Source: JAFGAV01 sp041479055
Lineage (GTDB): Bacteria > Acidobacteriota > Aminicenantia > Aminicenantales > JAFGAV01
DNA: 64,000 bases
Assembly: GCA_963702835.1 (NCBI GenBank)
Contig: OY969762.1
Coordinates: 2,418,001 to 2,482,000 of the forward strand
Direction of reading: 5' to 3'
Made by a program: the position numbers and the translations under genes. Within the stretch, counting starts at the first letter, position 1; each line of letters starts with the position of its first letter. The notes below the pieces were generated by a model. The model was not told the DNA's origin and did no database searches. It saw only the letters and a program-made list of their open reading frames with translations. Shown here piece by piece: positions 44,071-52,683 of the stretch.

Positions 44071-45882
44071 TCAAACCCCCGGCAGGCGGCTGATGACGAT
44101 GACCAGCCCGCTGGCCGTCGGCTGAATATCATAGGGCGGAATTTCATCCCTCGCGTCCAAGACGATGCGAGCCGTCTTGTCCTCGAACATCCCGCTGCGG
44201 ATGCTCTGCAAACCCAGGCTGTTAACGGGGATGATCCTGTCCGCACGAACCTCCGAGACATTAAACAGGTCAAGAATGATCTTCCGCTCGTTTTGCAGGA
44301 CGAAGCTCCGGTAGGTGGTGGGCGGGGAACAGAGGATCTCGATCCTCAGGCTGTCCTCTGATTTATTGACCTGGATTTCGCTCAAGATCCTGACCCCGGC
44401 CGCCGCATCCGTCCGGCTCTCCAGCAGATCGCGGACCTTCTGTTTGTCCGAACCGTCCAAAGACAAATTGTCCAAGACGGAGCCGCCCAGGAGGTCCCGG
44501 TGGGTCTGGGCCAAGGAAAGAGCGGCTTCCCGGCCCTGCCATGTCTCGGTGCACAGAATCATATAGGCGGCCGCCTCAGCTTTGTAGCCCTCTCTGTTCT
44601 CGCCGGACGCGGAAGCCTCCAGCACGGCCAGAAAGCCTTGGCCGGCTTCCTTGTATTTCTTGTCTTGGTAGTCCATCCTGGCCAGCAAAAACCGAGCGCG
44701 CACTTCTTGGGGATATTTCTGCAGAAGCGACTGGAGCGTCCGGCGGGCTGCCCCCGGATCTTTCGCCTGGAGATACTGGTCATAAACACCGTAGGTTAGG
44801 GCAACCTCTTTGGCCGGCTTGGCCGAAGGCGCCCCGGCAGTCTGGCCGGCGGGCTGAGGTTGAATCGTCTTGGCCGTCGCGGCTTGCGCTCCGGCTGAAG
44901 GCTCCCTCTTCTTTTCGGCCGGCGTTGCTTTATACTGGGCAAGAATATCTTTGAGCAGGGTCTTGTCCTTTTCAAACATGTCCCAAGCTTCCGTATCGCC
45001 GTTGGGAACGGCCCGCTCAAACTCGCCGCACTGTTTGGCCACATCCTTCTTGCGGTTCAAAAAATTCAGGCAAAGGATAAGGTATCCCCGGCTGGCCGGG
45101 GGGATGGCGCCTTCCATGGGTTTTTTCGCGGTCAAGCGAAGGACATTTTCGAAATATTTCTCTGCATCATTGTACTTTCTTTCGGCATAAAAGGCCTTGC
45201 CCAGGAAATAATGTCCCCGGGGCTCCTCGGGCACCTTGTCCACAAACTTCTCCAGCAGGCCTCTGGCCTCCCTGGATTTCTTCTGGATGACATAGAAATC
45301 ATACAGGTCGAGATAAAGAGAGGCATTCCGGGGATCGGCCTTGAGCGCATTGTTCAGGGATTTCTGGCGGTCCAAGACGATTTTGTCTTCCTGAGAACCG
45401 CTCCCCTCCTTGGCGGCCTGACTGGAAGGAAGCACCCTGGTCTGGCTGCCCAGGGAAGAGCCCCGGGGCTGGAGGTTCTCCTTGAAAAATTTCGCCAGCT
45501 TGATGACGTCGGAAGCGACCTCTGCCTTCAAGCCGATACTGTTCAGATCCGTTGTCCCCATCAGTTCTTCCAATTTTTGGGCGACCTCGCGGGACTTCTC
45601 TATCTGGCCCGCCTTGTAAGCAGCCACGCACAAATAGGCCCAGGCCTTGGCTAGAGCGTTTTTATCGCTATGGAGGCCGAAGGCGGCTATCTCGAAGCTC
45701 TGGGCCGCGGACTGGAAATCTCCGGCCGCAAAAGCTTTCTCACCGTCGGCCACGGCTTTCAGGTAGAAGGGATCGACCTGCTGGAATGAAGCTAAGGCGG
45801 CGGGAAAAAAGGCCAGGACAAGAAGCAGCCAGCCCGCCAGGAAAATTACCGGGTTGAACCTCAGGCCGAGCGTTTTAAACAT
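44071..45882 (-). CDS. TPR-repeat protein with C-terminal AMIN domain
   Basis: Six hundred and three residues. An N-terminal hydrophobic segment (FLAGWLLLVLAFFPAALA) is a signal or anchor. TPR-like helical repeats span about 30-290 and 360-470 (KAVADGEKAFAAGDFQSAAQ, ARFLLARMDYQDKKYKEAGQ), separated by an Ala/Pro-rich linker. The last about 90 residues form an AMIN domain: SLRIEILCSPPTTYRSF, ERKIILDLFNV, IRSGMFEDKTARIVLD. AMIN domains target periplasmic proteins to peptidoglycan or secretin complexes, so a link to the cell wall or pilus secretin is plausible but not shown. Confidence 0.85.
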   Translation of the reverse strand: MFKTLGLRFNPVIFLAGWLLLVLAFFPAALASFQQVDPFYLKAVADGEKAFAAGDFQSAAQSFEIAAFGLHSDKNALAKAWAYLCVAAYKAGQIEKSREVAQKLEELMGTTDLNSIGLKAEVASDVIKLAKFFKENLQPRGSSLGSQTRVLPSSQAAKEGSGSQEDKIVLDRQKSLNNALKADPRNASLYLDLYDFYVIQKKSREARGLLEKFVDKVPEEPRGHYFLGKAFYAERKYNDAEKYFENVLRLTAKKPMEGAIPPASRGYLILCLNFLNRKKDVAKQCGEFERAVPNGDTEAWDMFEKDKTLLKDILAQYKATPAEKKREPSAGAQAATAKTIQPQPAGQTAGAPSAKPAKEVALTYGVYDQYLQAKDPGAARRTLQSLLQKYPQEVRARFLLARMDYQDKKYKEAGQGFLAVLEASASGENREGYKAEAAAYMILCTETWQGREAALSLAQTHRDLLGGSVLDNLSLDGSDKQKVRDLLESRTDAAAGVRILSEIQVNKSEDSLRIEILCSPPTTYRSFVLQNERKIILDLFNVSEVRADRIIPVNSLGLQSIRSGMFEDKTARIVLDARDEIPPYDIQPTASGLVIVISRLPGV

Positions 45883-45988
45883 AATCAGCGGCTGAACTGA
45901 AATATATATAGCATAAGGCTAGGGCTCGGTCAAATGGCCGGTGAGCTAAGGAAGCATCCCAATTTCCATGATAATTTCAGATTTCTGT

Positions 45989-46023
45989 GGGGTCCTGTCG
46001 CTGCCGACCTTTCCGGAGACACC
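45989..46023 (-). repeat. Degenerate copy of the palindromic repeat (copy 3)
   Basis: GGGGTCCTGTCGCTGCCGAC and the following CTTTC match copy 4 (47516-47552) closely, and the GACAGGACC end of copies 1 and 2. The other end is degraded. Followed at 46031-46056 by a perfect hairpin, GCCCCCCTTG-TTTCAC-CAAGGGGGGC. Confidence 0.5.
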
Positions 46024-46055
46024 AACCTTTGCCCCCCTTGTTTCACCAAGGGGGG

Positions 46056-46289
46056 CAGGACCTGGGCTGGTTCTTTGACGAATGGATCTGCGGCTCCGGG
46101 ATGCCGGCCGAGCTCGAGTTCATTTACGCCGACGGCTCGGCCAGCCGGGAGACCGTGCTGGTGGACAAGGCCGTCAATCGCTTCCGCTTCAACCTGGAGA
46201 GAACCCCGGTCAGCTTCGTCTTTGATCCCGATTCCCGGATCCTGTGCCGGGCCGAAGGGCTAAAGAAAAAAGTCAAGAACGGCCGCTAA
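46056..46289 (+). pseudogene. C-terminal remnant of a peptidase M1 family protein
   Basis: About 77 codons ending at TAA 46287-46289. It encodes QDLGWFFDEWICGSGMPAEL, the phrase that in M1 aminopeptidases follows the catalytic domain (DLxWFFdqWxxgxGxPel). It then goes directly to FIYADGSASRETV and VFDPDSRILCRAEG, the end of the C-terminal beta domain. The strands normally between these are missing, the catalytic HExxH part is absent, and the fragment abuts the repeat/hairpin at 45989-46056. It is a decayed gene. Confidence 0.6.
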
Positions 46290-46308
46290 GCCCGAGCGCC
46301 GCGCCGAC

Positions 46309-47460
46309 TCAGCCCGGCTTAATCTCTTTGACGACGGCCAGCAACCGGTCGATATCGGACAGGTCATTGAAGATGTTGACCGAGACGCGCAGAAACCCGG
46401 CCCGGGGCGACAGAAAAATCCGCTCGGCGGAGCATTGCTCGAGAAGGGGGGCGTTCTTTTCCCCCAGGGTGAAAGACACGATGGCCGAGCGTTCTTCCGG
46501 GTCGTCCACGGGCGTCATGACCTCCACCCCCAGGCCGCGCAGGCCTTCCAGGAGATAGTCGGTCAAGTCCTTGATTCGGATGCGGATGGCTTCGAACCCG
46601 ATTCTTTTCATGTAATCAAAGGCTTCTTTGAAAGCAAGCAGGGGCTGGAGGTTGAACGTCCCAAACTCATACTGCCGTGCCGACCGGTGGAGCTTGAAGG
46701 GGACGTTCTTGGCCGTATGGATGAACCCGCCGCCCTCCGTGTCCACTGACAGCCAGCCGGCCAGGGGAGAGGGGAACTTGTCCCGGAACGAGGGTGAAGT
46801 GTAGAACAGCGCCCCCAGGTGGCCGGTCAGGCCCCACTTGTGGAGAGAGGCGGTCAGGGCATCAATGTGCATGGCCCGGACATCCAGGGGGTAATAGGGA
46901 AAGCCCTGGGTGGCGTTGACCAGGAATAAAATGCCGCGCCGGGCCAGCTCCTGGCCCAGGCCGCTGATATTCAATCGGAACCCGGTGGCGTATTGGACGT
47001 AAGAAGCCACCACGGCCAAAGTGTTTTTATCCGCCAGGTCGAGGATGGAGGAAACTGAGTAGCGGCCGCCGGCCGGCCGGACGCAGCGCAGGGGGATCCC
47101 CACATGCTCAAAAGGAACCGTCGAGGCCGGGAATTCATCCTGGAGCGTGACGAGGTTGAATCCCGACGGGCCGTGCTTCTGGAAGGACAAGCCGAGGACG
47201 GCCATGGCCGTCGAGGTATTGGCCATAAAGGTCAGGTCTTCAGGCCCGGCTTTGATGTGATCGGCCAGGTCGCCGCAGAGGGCCTGATAGGTCTTCATGT
47301 CGGCTGACCAATGGATGTCGCCGTCCTCGACGAGCTTTCGGTATTCGGCCGTGATCCGCTCGAACACCGGCCGGGGCAGGGGCGACATGGCCGAACTCAT
47401 GAAATAGGTGCAATTTTTGGTGATGGGAAAATCTTGCCTGATCTTGTTCCAGTCGGTCAT
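46309..47460 (-). CDS. Class V aminotransferase (cysteine desulfurase-like fold)
   Basis: Three hundred and eighty-three residues. The PLP fold shows TYFMSSAMSPLPRPVFERIT, FMANTSTAMAVLGLSF, VVASYVQYATGFRLNISGLG, the cofactor strand LFLVNATQGFPYYPLDV and the Schiff-base Lys in DALTASLHKWGLTGHLGALF (near 218). The active-site Cys loop of SufS or IscS is not evident, so a desulfurase role is doubtful. Isopenicillin-N-epimerase-like or selenocysteine-lyase-like relatives are alternatives. Substrate unknown. Confidence 0.8.
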   Translation of the reverse strand: MTDWNKIRQDFPITKNCTYFMSSAMSPLPRPVFERITAEYRKLVEDGDIHWSADMKTYQALCGDLADHIKAGPEDLTFMANTSTAMAVLGLSFQKHGPSGFNLVTLQDEFPASTVPFEHVGIPLRCVRPAGGRYSVSSILDLADKNTLAVVASYVQYATGFRLNISGLGQELARRGILFLVNATQGFPYYPLDVRAMHIDALTASLHKWGLTGHLGALFYTSPSFRDKFPSPLAGWLSVDTEGGGFIHTAKNVPFKLHRSARQYEFGTFNLQPLLAFKEAFDYMKRIGFEAIRIRIKDLTDYLLEGLRGLGVEVMTPVDDPEERSAIVSFTLGEKNAPLLEQCSAERIFLSPRAGFLRVSVNIFNDLSDIDRLLAVVKEIKPG

Positions 47461-47482
47461 GGTTGAGCCTTCTTTCGATAAG

Positions 47483-47586
47483 CAATTCTTTTTTCAGGAC
47501 AAGCTAGATCAGAATGGGGTCCTGTCGCGGCCGACCTTTCGCCGCGCCACCCGACATAATTTCTCGAGCGTCCTGAAAAAGAATTG
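47483..47586 (-). repeat. Inverted-repeat-flanked copy 4 of the palindromic repeat, downstream of tRNA-Arg
   Basis: Arms CAATTCTTTTTTCAGGAC (47483-47500) and the complement of CAATTCTTTTTCAGGAC (47570-47586) differ by one T. Between them, 47516-47552 carries the repeat ends (GGGGTCCTGTCGCGGCC and CGCCGCGCCACCC) without the long middle. On the minus strand it follows the tRNA pair and could act as a transcription terminator or processing structure. Confidence 0.55.
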
Positions 47587-47613
47587 TCATCGGCAATATA
47601 TAGTAGTAAGGAG

Positions 47614-47687
47614 CGCGCCTGGAGAGACTCGAACTCCCGACCCGCTGCTTAGAAGGCAGCTGCTCTATCCACCTGAGCTACAGGCGC
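47614..47687 (-). tRNA. tRNA-Arg (anticodon TCT)
   Basis: Minus strand. Acceptor GCGCCTG/CAGGCGC, anticodon loop CTTCTAA with TCT, T arm GGGAGTTCGAGTCTCTC. CCA is not encoded. Confidence 0.93.
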
Positions 47688-47744
47688 GCCCGTCCGATGT
47701 CCTGGCCGGCAGCCCCCGCGTTCCAGAGCTCGCCCGGGAGGCAA

Positions 47745-47819
47745 TCGGGGAGGTCGGATTTGAACCGACGACCTCCTGCTCCCAAGGCAGGCGCGCTAAC
47801 CAGGCTGCGCCACTCCCCG
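47745..47819 (-). tRNA. tRNA-Pro (anticodon TGG)
   Basis: Minus strand. Acceptor CGGGGAG/CTCCCCG (the C1 start typical of tRNA-Pro), D arm GCGCAGCCTGGTTAGCGC, anticodon loop CTTGGGA with TGG, T arm GTCGGTTCAAATCCGAC. CCA is not encoded. It lies 57 bases before tRNA-Arg on the same strand. Confidence 0.95.
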
Positions 47820-47895
47820 TAATGGATCAACTCGTTGCCGTGCCCTGGCCGTAAAGCGCGATCAGCTAGACATTAGCAAAAGGCCCCAAGAGCTG

Positions 47896-49620
47896 TCAAT
47901 TTTTGGGTTGCCGCTTCAGGCCTTTTTCAATCTGGGACCGGTCCAGGCGGACAATGATCGGCCGGCCATGGGGGCAGAGAGCATGCTGGGGCAGCCGGAG
48001 CAACTCCTCGACCAGCACCTCCATCTGGCGGAGGGGGAGCGGCCGGCCGGCCTTAATCGCGGTCCGGCAGGCCAAAGTCGCCAGCAGCTTGTCTTGTTTG
48101 TTTTCCGGCTTCTCCTCGGCCAACGCCTCGAGCAGGGATAGAAAGACCTCCAGGGCCTCCGGGGCCTCCATGATGTCGGGAAACTGTTTCAAGCTGAAGG
48201 TCCGGCCGCCCATAGGCTCCACCTGGAAGCCGGCTTCCCGAAGAAGGCCCTCCTCCGCCTCCAGCCTGAGAGCCCGGTCCGGGGAAAGGTCGAACAGGAT
48301 GGGAATCAGCGGCTGTTGAAGGGGTATATTCTTGGCCGCGCTGACCTCTTTATATTTTTCGTAGAGGACTCTTTCGTGGGCATTATGCTGATCGATGACC
48401 AGCAGCCCTTCCCGGTCGGCGGCGATGATGTACATATCGAGATATTGTCCGAGGATCTGAGGGCCGCTTTGGGCCGCGGCCGTCGCTCCGTCCTTGAAAA
48501 GTCCGGCCGGGCTCCGCTGCGGCTCCCAGACAGCTTCCTTTGTTTTGACAGAAAAAGAAGGAGGCGGCCCGGGCTCCGCCACCCGGAACCGAACTTCCCT
48601 CCCGGCTTCCAGGCCGATCCGCTTGACTTCGCTGCCCCGCAGTGAGGCCTGCTCCGCGCTGTGCAGGACAAGTCGGAAAACAAATTGGGAATCGCAAAAA
48701 CGGACCTCGGATTTGGCCGGGTGGACGTTGACATCCACTTCGGAAGAGGGATGGGTCAAGAGAAGGAAGGCTTCGGGATAGAGGTCTTTCTCCAACAGGC
48801 TGCGGTAGGCCTGGTTGAGGGCGGCCTGCAGGGTCCTGTCTTTGACCGGCCGGCGGTTGACGAAGAAGTGCTGCTCGGTCTTGTCGCGCCGGCCCAGGGG
48901 GGGACGGGAAGCGAAGCCGGTGACCCGGCTCTGCTCCTCGGCCCAATCGATCTCCATCAACCGGTCAACCGTCTCCCGGCCGTAAATCTGATAAAGCCGT
49001 TCCCGGAGGTCGCCGGCCCGGGGCCAATTCAGGATCCGGCGCGGGCCATGGCTGAGAGAGAAGCCCACCTGGGGAAAGGCCGGAGCGAGGCCGGTGATCA
49101 AGCGCACGATAAGGCTCAGCTCTGTCTGGTCCGAGCGGAGAAACTTGAGCCGGGCCGGCAGGTTGAAGAACAGGTCCCGGACCTCGACGCTGGTTCCGCG
49201 GGGGAAGGCCGTTTCCCGGGCCTCGACCATCCGCTCGCCCTCGCGGCTGACCAGAAGCCCCGCCGGAGACGTCCCGTCCGAGGTGCGCAGGGTGAGGCGG
49301 GAAACGGCGGCAATGCTGGGCAGGGCTTCTCCCCGGAAGCCCAGGGTCAGGATGCGGCCGAGGTCCTCCTCGGAGCGAAGCTTGGAGGTCGAGTGGCGCT
49401 CAAAAGAGAGGAGCGCGTCTTCCCGGCTCATCCCGCAGCCGTTGTCCATCACCCTGATGAGCGTCTTGCCGCCGCCGCCGAGCTCAATACGAATATCCGT
49501 GGCGCCGGCGTCGAGCGAATTCTCCACCAGCTCCTTGACCACGGAAAAAGGGCGCTCGATGACTTCGCCCGCGGCGATCTTATCGGCAACCTCCGGAGGC
49601 AGCAGGATGATGGAGCTCAT
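47896..49620 (-). CDS. mutL: DNA mismatch repair protein MutL
   Basis: Five hundred and seventy-four residues. The N-terminal GHKL ATPase has VADKIAAGEVIERPFSVVKE, NSLDAGATDIRIELGGGGKT, RVMDNGCGMSREDAL and TLGFRGEALPSIAAVSRLTL. A middle S5-like domain ends near 330. The C-terminal domain has VIDQHNAHERVLYEKY, close to the DQHAx2Ex4E endonuclease motif (Asn in place of Ala), and HALCPHGRP, so it is probably of the nicking MutL type. mutS is not in the window. Seven bases downstream of mtaB. Confidence 0.95.
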   Translation of the reverse strand: MSSIILLPPEVADKIAAGEVIERPFSVVKELVENSLDAGATDIRIELGGGGKTLIRVMDNGCGMSREDALLSFERHSTSKLRSEEDLGRILTLGFRGEALPSIAAVSRLTLRTSDGTSPAGLLVSREGERMVEARETAFPRGTSVEVRDLFFNLPARLKFLRSDQTELSLIVRLITGLAPAFPQVGFSLSHGPRRILNWPRAGDLRERLYQIYGRETVDRLMEIDWAEEQSRVTGFASRPPLGRRDKTEQHFFVNRRPVKDRTLQAALNQAYRSLLEKDLYPEAFLLLTHPSSEVDVNVHPAKSEVRFCDSQFVFRLVLHSAEQASLRGSEVKRIGLEAGREVRFRVAEPGPPPSFSVKTKEAVWEPQRSPAGLFKDGATAAAQSGPQILGQYLDMYIIAADREGLLVIDQHNAHERVLYEKYKEVSAAKNIPLQQPLIPILFDLSPDRALRLEAEEGLLREAGFQVEPMGGRTFSLKQFPDIMEAPEALEVFLSLLEALAEEKPENKQDKLLATLACRTAIKAGRPLPLRQMEVLVEELLRLPQHALCPHGRPIIVRLDRSQIEKGLKRQPKN

Positions 49621-49626
49621 GACCGG

Positions 49627-50883
49627 CTAGTCGAGGACGACTCCCCGCAGGCCTTTGTCCCCATCTTCGGAGATCAAGACTCTCACCAGGGAGGCTTTCG
49701 TCCGGCCGCTATCTGGAGCGGTCAGGCTGAGATAATTCGCCGTCAAGAGGTGGAGACAGCCTCCCGCGTTTTTAATGACGGCCGCTTCCCGTTCCTGTCC
49801 GAGGAAGAGGCGCCTGAAGGCCCTGCTTTTGGCGGCTGATATTCTCCGCAGGACCGCTGCCCGCTCCTTCTTGAGCTGCGGCGAGACCTGCGGCCAGGCC
49901 GAAGCCGCCGTGCCCGGACGGGGAGAATATGGAAAAACATGAACATAAGTCAGGGGCGAATGTTCCAGCAACTCCGCTGTTTCCATGAAATCGGCTTCGG
50001 TCTCGCCCGGAAAACCGACGATAATATCCGCCCCCAGGGCGGCTTCGGGTGAGCGCTCTCTCAAAGAATCCAGAATACGGAGGTGGGCGGCCGCTCCGCC
50101 CTTCCGTCCCATGCTTTGAAGCAGGCGCTCCGAGCCGTGCTGGAGGGAAAGATGAAAATGCGGACAGACGGCCGGGGAGCCCGTCAAGGCCTCGACCAGC
50201 CCTTCATCCAGGAAACGAGGGTCGAGCGAGCTGAACCTAAGGCGAAGCCCGAAGCCGGCTTTGTCGATCCGGCCCAGCAGCCCCCCCAGGCTGGTCCGCG
50301 GCCGAAGGTCCCAGCCGTAGGAACAGAGGTGGATGCCGGTCAGGACGACTTCGGGAAATCCCCCGGCGGCTATCTCCTGAAGCCTGGCCATCACCGTCTC
50401 GGGCGGGACGCTCGAGCTCCGGCCCCGGACGCCGGGAATAATACAAAACGTGCAGCGGAAATCACAACCGTCCTGAACTTTGAGCAGGGCGCGGGCCTTG
50501 AAGGGCCGAACCTGGGTTTGGGGCTGGACAGGCAAGTCCGCCGTTGCTGAATCCAGAACTAGCCTGGGCAGGATCGCCTTCTCGGCGTTGGAAATAAAGC
50601 GCCAGACGCCGGGGACGGCTTCCAGCTCCTGCCGGGCCCGTTCGACCAAGCAGCCGGTGACCACCAAGCGGGCCGAAGGATTCTCCCGGGCCACCTTGCG
50701 GATGAACCGCCGCACGTCCCGGTCAGCCCGGCCCGTCAGGGTGCAGGTGTTGACCACCACAATGTCGCCGCGGCCGGGGTTTGATTCAAGCTTGAGCCCC
50801 CTCTGTTGGAATGCTTCCGCCCAAGCGAAGGCCTCAGCCTGGTTGACGCGGCAGCCGAAATTCTGAAGGGAAAAAGAAGTCAT
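49627..50883 (-). CDS. mtaB: tRNA threonylcarbamoyladenosine-C2 methylthiotransferase MtaB
   Basis: Radical SAM enzyme that converts t6A37 to ms2t6A37. It has 418 residues. The UPF0004 domain has FSLQNFGCRVNQAEAFAWAE, NTCTLTGRADRDVRRFI and VVTGCLVE, holding the auxiliary cluster Cys. The radical SAM motif is KVQDGCDFRCTFCIIPGVRG (CxxxCxxC). GADIIVGFPGETEADF and a C-terminal TRAM-like region follow. GCRVNQAE rather than the MiaB or RimO pattern points to MtaB. Confidence 0.93.
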   Translation of the reverse strand: MTSFSLQNFGCRVNQAEAFAWAEAFQQRGLKLESNPGRGDIVVVNTCTLTGRADRDVRRFIRKVARENPSARLVVTGCLVERARQELEAVPGVWRFISNAEKAILPRLVLDSATADLPVQPQTQVRPFKARALLKVQDGCDFRCTFCIIPGVRGRSSSVPPETVMARLQEIAAGGFPEVVLTGIHLCSYGWDLRPRTSLGGLLGRIDKAGFGLRLRFSSLDPRFLDEGLVEALTGSPAVCPHFHLSLQHGSERLLQSMGRKGGAAAHLRILDSLRERSPEAALGADIIVGFPGETEADFMETAELLEHSPLTYVHVFPYSPRPGTAASAWPQVSPQLKKERAAVLRRISAAKSRAFRRLFLGQEREAAVIKNAGGCLHLLTANYLSLTAPDSGRTKASLVRVLISEDGDKGLRGVVLD

Positions 50884-50891
50884 CCGCTGTC

Positions 50892-51383
50892 TTATTTCCG
50901 CCGGAGCTTGAGGGAAGCTTCCTCGACCTTGTCTTCCATTTTCTTCTTATGCTGTTCCAGCTTGTCCTTAAGGGCCGGGTCGGACAGGCCGAGGATCTGG
51001 GCGGCTAGATAAGCGGCATTGGCCGCGCCCGTCTGGCCTAAGGCCATGGTGGCCACGGGAACGCCTTTGGGCATCTGGACCGTGGACAGCAGCGCATCCA
51101 GCCCGCCCAGGCTGCTGCTCTCCACCGGAACGCCGATCACCGGCCGGATGGTGTGGGCGGCCACCACGCCCGCCAGGTGGGCGGCTTTGCCCGCCGCGGC
51201 GATGAACACGGCCGCCCCCTGCGCTTCGGCCTTTCGGATCAGGCTCAACGTCCGGCCGGGAGAGCGATGGGCCGAGGTGACCTCCAGGGTGTAGGAAATC
51301 CCGAAGCCCTCCAGCACCCCGATCGTCTCCTGAATGACCTCAGCATCCGAATCGCTGCCGATGAAGATCGCCACTCGGCTCAT
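50892..51383 (-). CDS. purE: N5-carboxyaminoimidazole ribonucleotide mutase
   Basis: Purine biosynthesis. It has 163 residues from the ATG at 51383, overlapping the purD stop by four bases; the frame open to 51509 belongs to purD. Signature segments are IFIGSDSDAEVIQETIGVLE, VTSAHRSPGRTLSLIRKA, FIAAAGKAAHLAGVVAAHT (GGAAHLPG variant), PVIGVPVESSSLGGLDALLS and VPVATMALGQTGAANAA. purK is not adjacent. Confidence 0.94.
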   Translation of the reverse strand: MSRVAIFIGSDSDAEVIQETIGVLEGFGISYTLEVTSAHRSPGRTLSLIRKAEAQGAAVFIAAAGKAAHLAGVVAAHTIRPVIGVPVESSSLGGLDALLSTVQMPKGVPVATMALGQTGAANAAYLAAQILGLSDPALKDKLEQHKKKMEDKVEEASLKLRRK

Positions 51384-52666
51384 TTTCCACCCCCTTCCTT
51401 CAGGACGGCGCCGATGTCCTTGCGGTAGTGCATACCCTCGAAGGAAATCCGCTGCACGGCGCTGTAGATTTTGCGCATGGTGTCGGCCAGGGCTTCCTCT
51501 GAGGCGCACACGGCCAGCACCCGGCCGCCGCTGGTCAGGTAGCGGCCTTCCTCGAGCCGGGTCCCGGCATGGAAGAGCGTCACGCCGGGGATCTTGGCCG
51601 CCTCCTCCAGGCCGGAAATGGGTTTGTGTTTTTCATACTTATCGGGATAGCCGCCCGAGGCCAGGATGACGCAACCGGCTGGCCTTAAGCTCCACTTCAT
51701 CTCATGGGCCAAGACATTGTCCTCCAGGATGTCGAGCATGGTTTCCACCAGATCGCTCTGCAGACGCAGCATCTGCGGCTGTGTCTCCGGGTCCCCGAAA
51801 CGGCAGTTGTATTCCAGGACTACCGGGCCCTTAGGCGTCAGCATCAGGCCGCAGTACAGGACGCCCCGGAACTTTCGGCCTTCCTCCAGCAGCCGGGTGA
51901 CGGTGGGGATGACGATGGTGTCCACGATCTCGGCGAACAACTTTTTATCCAAAAAAGGCGAGGGAGAGATGGCGCCCATACCGCCCGTGTTGGGGCCTCG
52001 ATCGCCGTCCAGCGCGGCCTTGTGGTCCATGGTCGTCACCAGGGGCCGCATCTTGACTCCGTCGGTCAAGACGATGAAAGACACTTCCTTGCCGGTCAGG
52101 AATTCCTCGATGATGACCTTGTTCCCGGCGTCGCCGAACTCCCTGCGGCCCATGATGCGGTGCACGGCCTCATCCGCCTTGTCCGGGCTGGGGCAGATGA
52201 AGACGCCCTTGCCCGCGGCCAGCCCATCGGCCTTGACCACCAGCGGATAGGAAAACTCGCCGGACTTGGCGATCTCCAGGGCCCGCTCGGCCGAATTGGC
52301 CACCCGGTAACGGGCGGAAGGAATTTTGTGCCGGTCCATGAATTGCTTGGCGAAAACCTTGCTTTCCTCGATCTCGGCGGCCTTCTTGTTGGGGCCGAAG
52401 ATGCGCAGCTTCCGCTTCTCAAACTCATCGACAATGCCCATGGCCAGGGGCTGCTCGGGGCCGACCACGGTCAGGTCGATCCTCTCTCCGGCGGCAAAGG
52501 CGGCCACGCGCAGGAGGTCGGTCGGGTCGATGGCCACGTTCTCGGCGATGGCCGACGTCCCGGCGTTGCCCGGCAGACAGTACAGCTTCTGGCAGTGTCG
52601 GCTCTGGACGATCTTCCAGGCCAGGGCATGTTCCCTGCCGCCGGAGCCGATTAACAGAATTTTCAC
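51380..52666 (-). CDS. purD: Phosphoribosylamine--glycine ligase
   Basis: Four hundred and twenty-eight residues, ATP-grasp. MKILLIGSGGREHALAWKI opens it; VGPEQPLAMGIVDEF, the ATP-binding VVKADGLAAGKGVFICPS, HKAALDGDRGPNTGGMGAIS and the Mg-binding YNCRFGDPETQPQMLRLQSD are all canonical. Located between glyA and purE, so glycine and one-carbon supply and its use in purine synthesis are encoded together. Confidence 0.96.
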   Translation of the reverse strand: MKILLIGSGGREHALAWKIVQSRHCQKLYCLPGNAGTSAIAENVAIDPTDLLRVAAFAAGERIDLTVVGPEQPLAMGIVDEFEKRKLRIFGPNKKAAEIEESKVFAKQFMDRHKIPSARYRVANSAERALEIAKSGEFSYPLVVKADGLAAGKGVFICPSPDKADEAVHRIMGRREFGDAGNKVIIEEFLTGKEVSFIVLTDGVKMRPLVTTMDHKAALDGDRGPNTGGMGAISPSPFLDKKLFAEIVDTIVIPTVTRLLEEGRKFRGVLYCGLMLTPKGPVVLEYNCRFGDPETQPQMLRLQSDLVETMLDILEDNVLAHEMKWSLRPAGCVILASGGYPDKYEKHKPISGLEEAAKIPGVTLFHAGTRLEEGRYLTSGGRVLAVCASEEALADTMRKIYSAVQRISFEGMHYRKDIGAVLKEGGGK

Positions 52667-52683
52667 TGCCCTGTCCCGGTATC

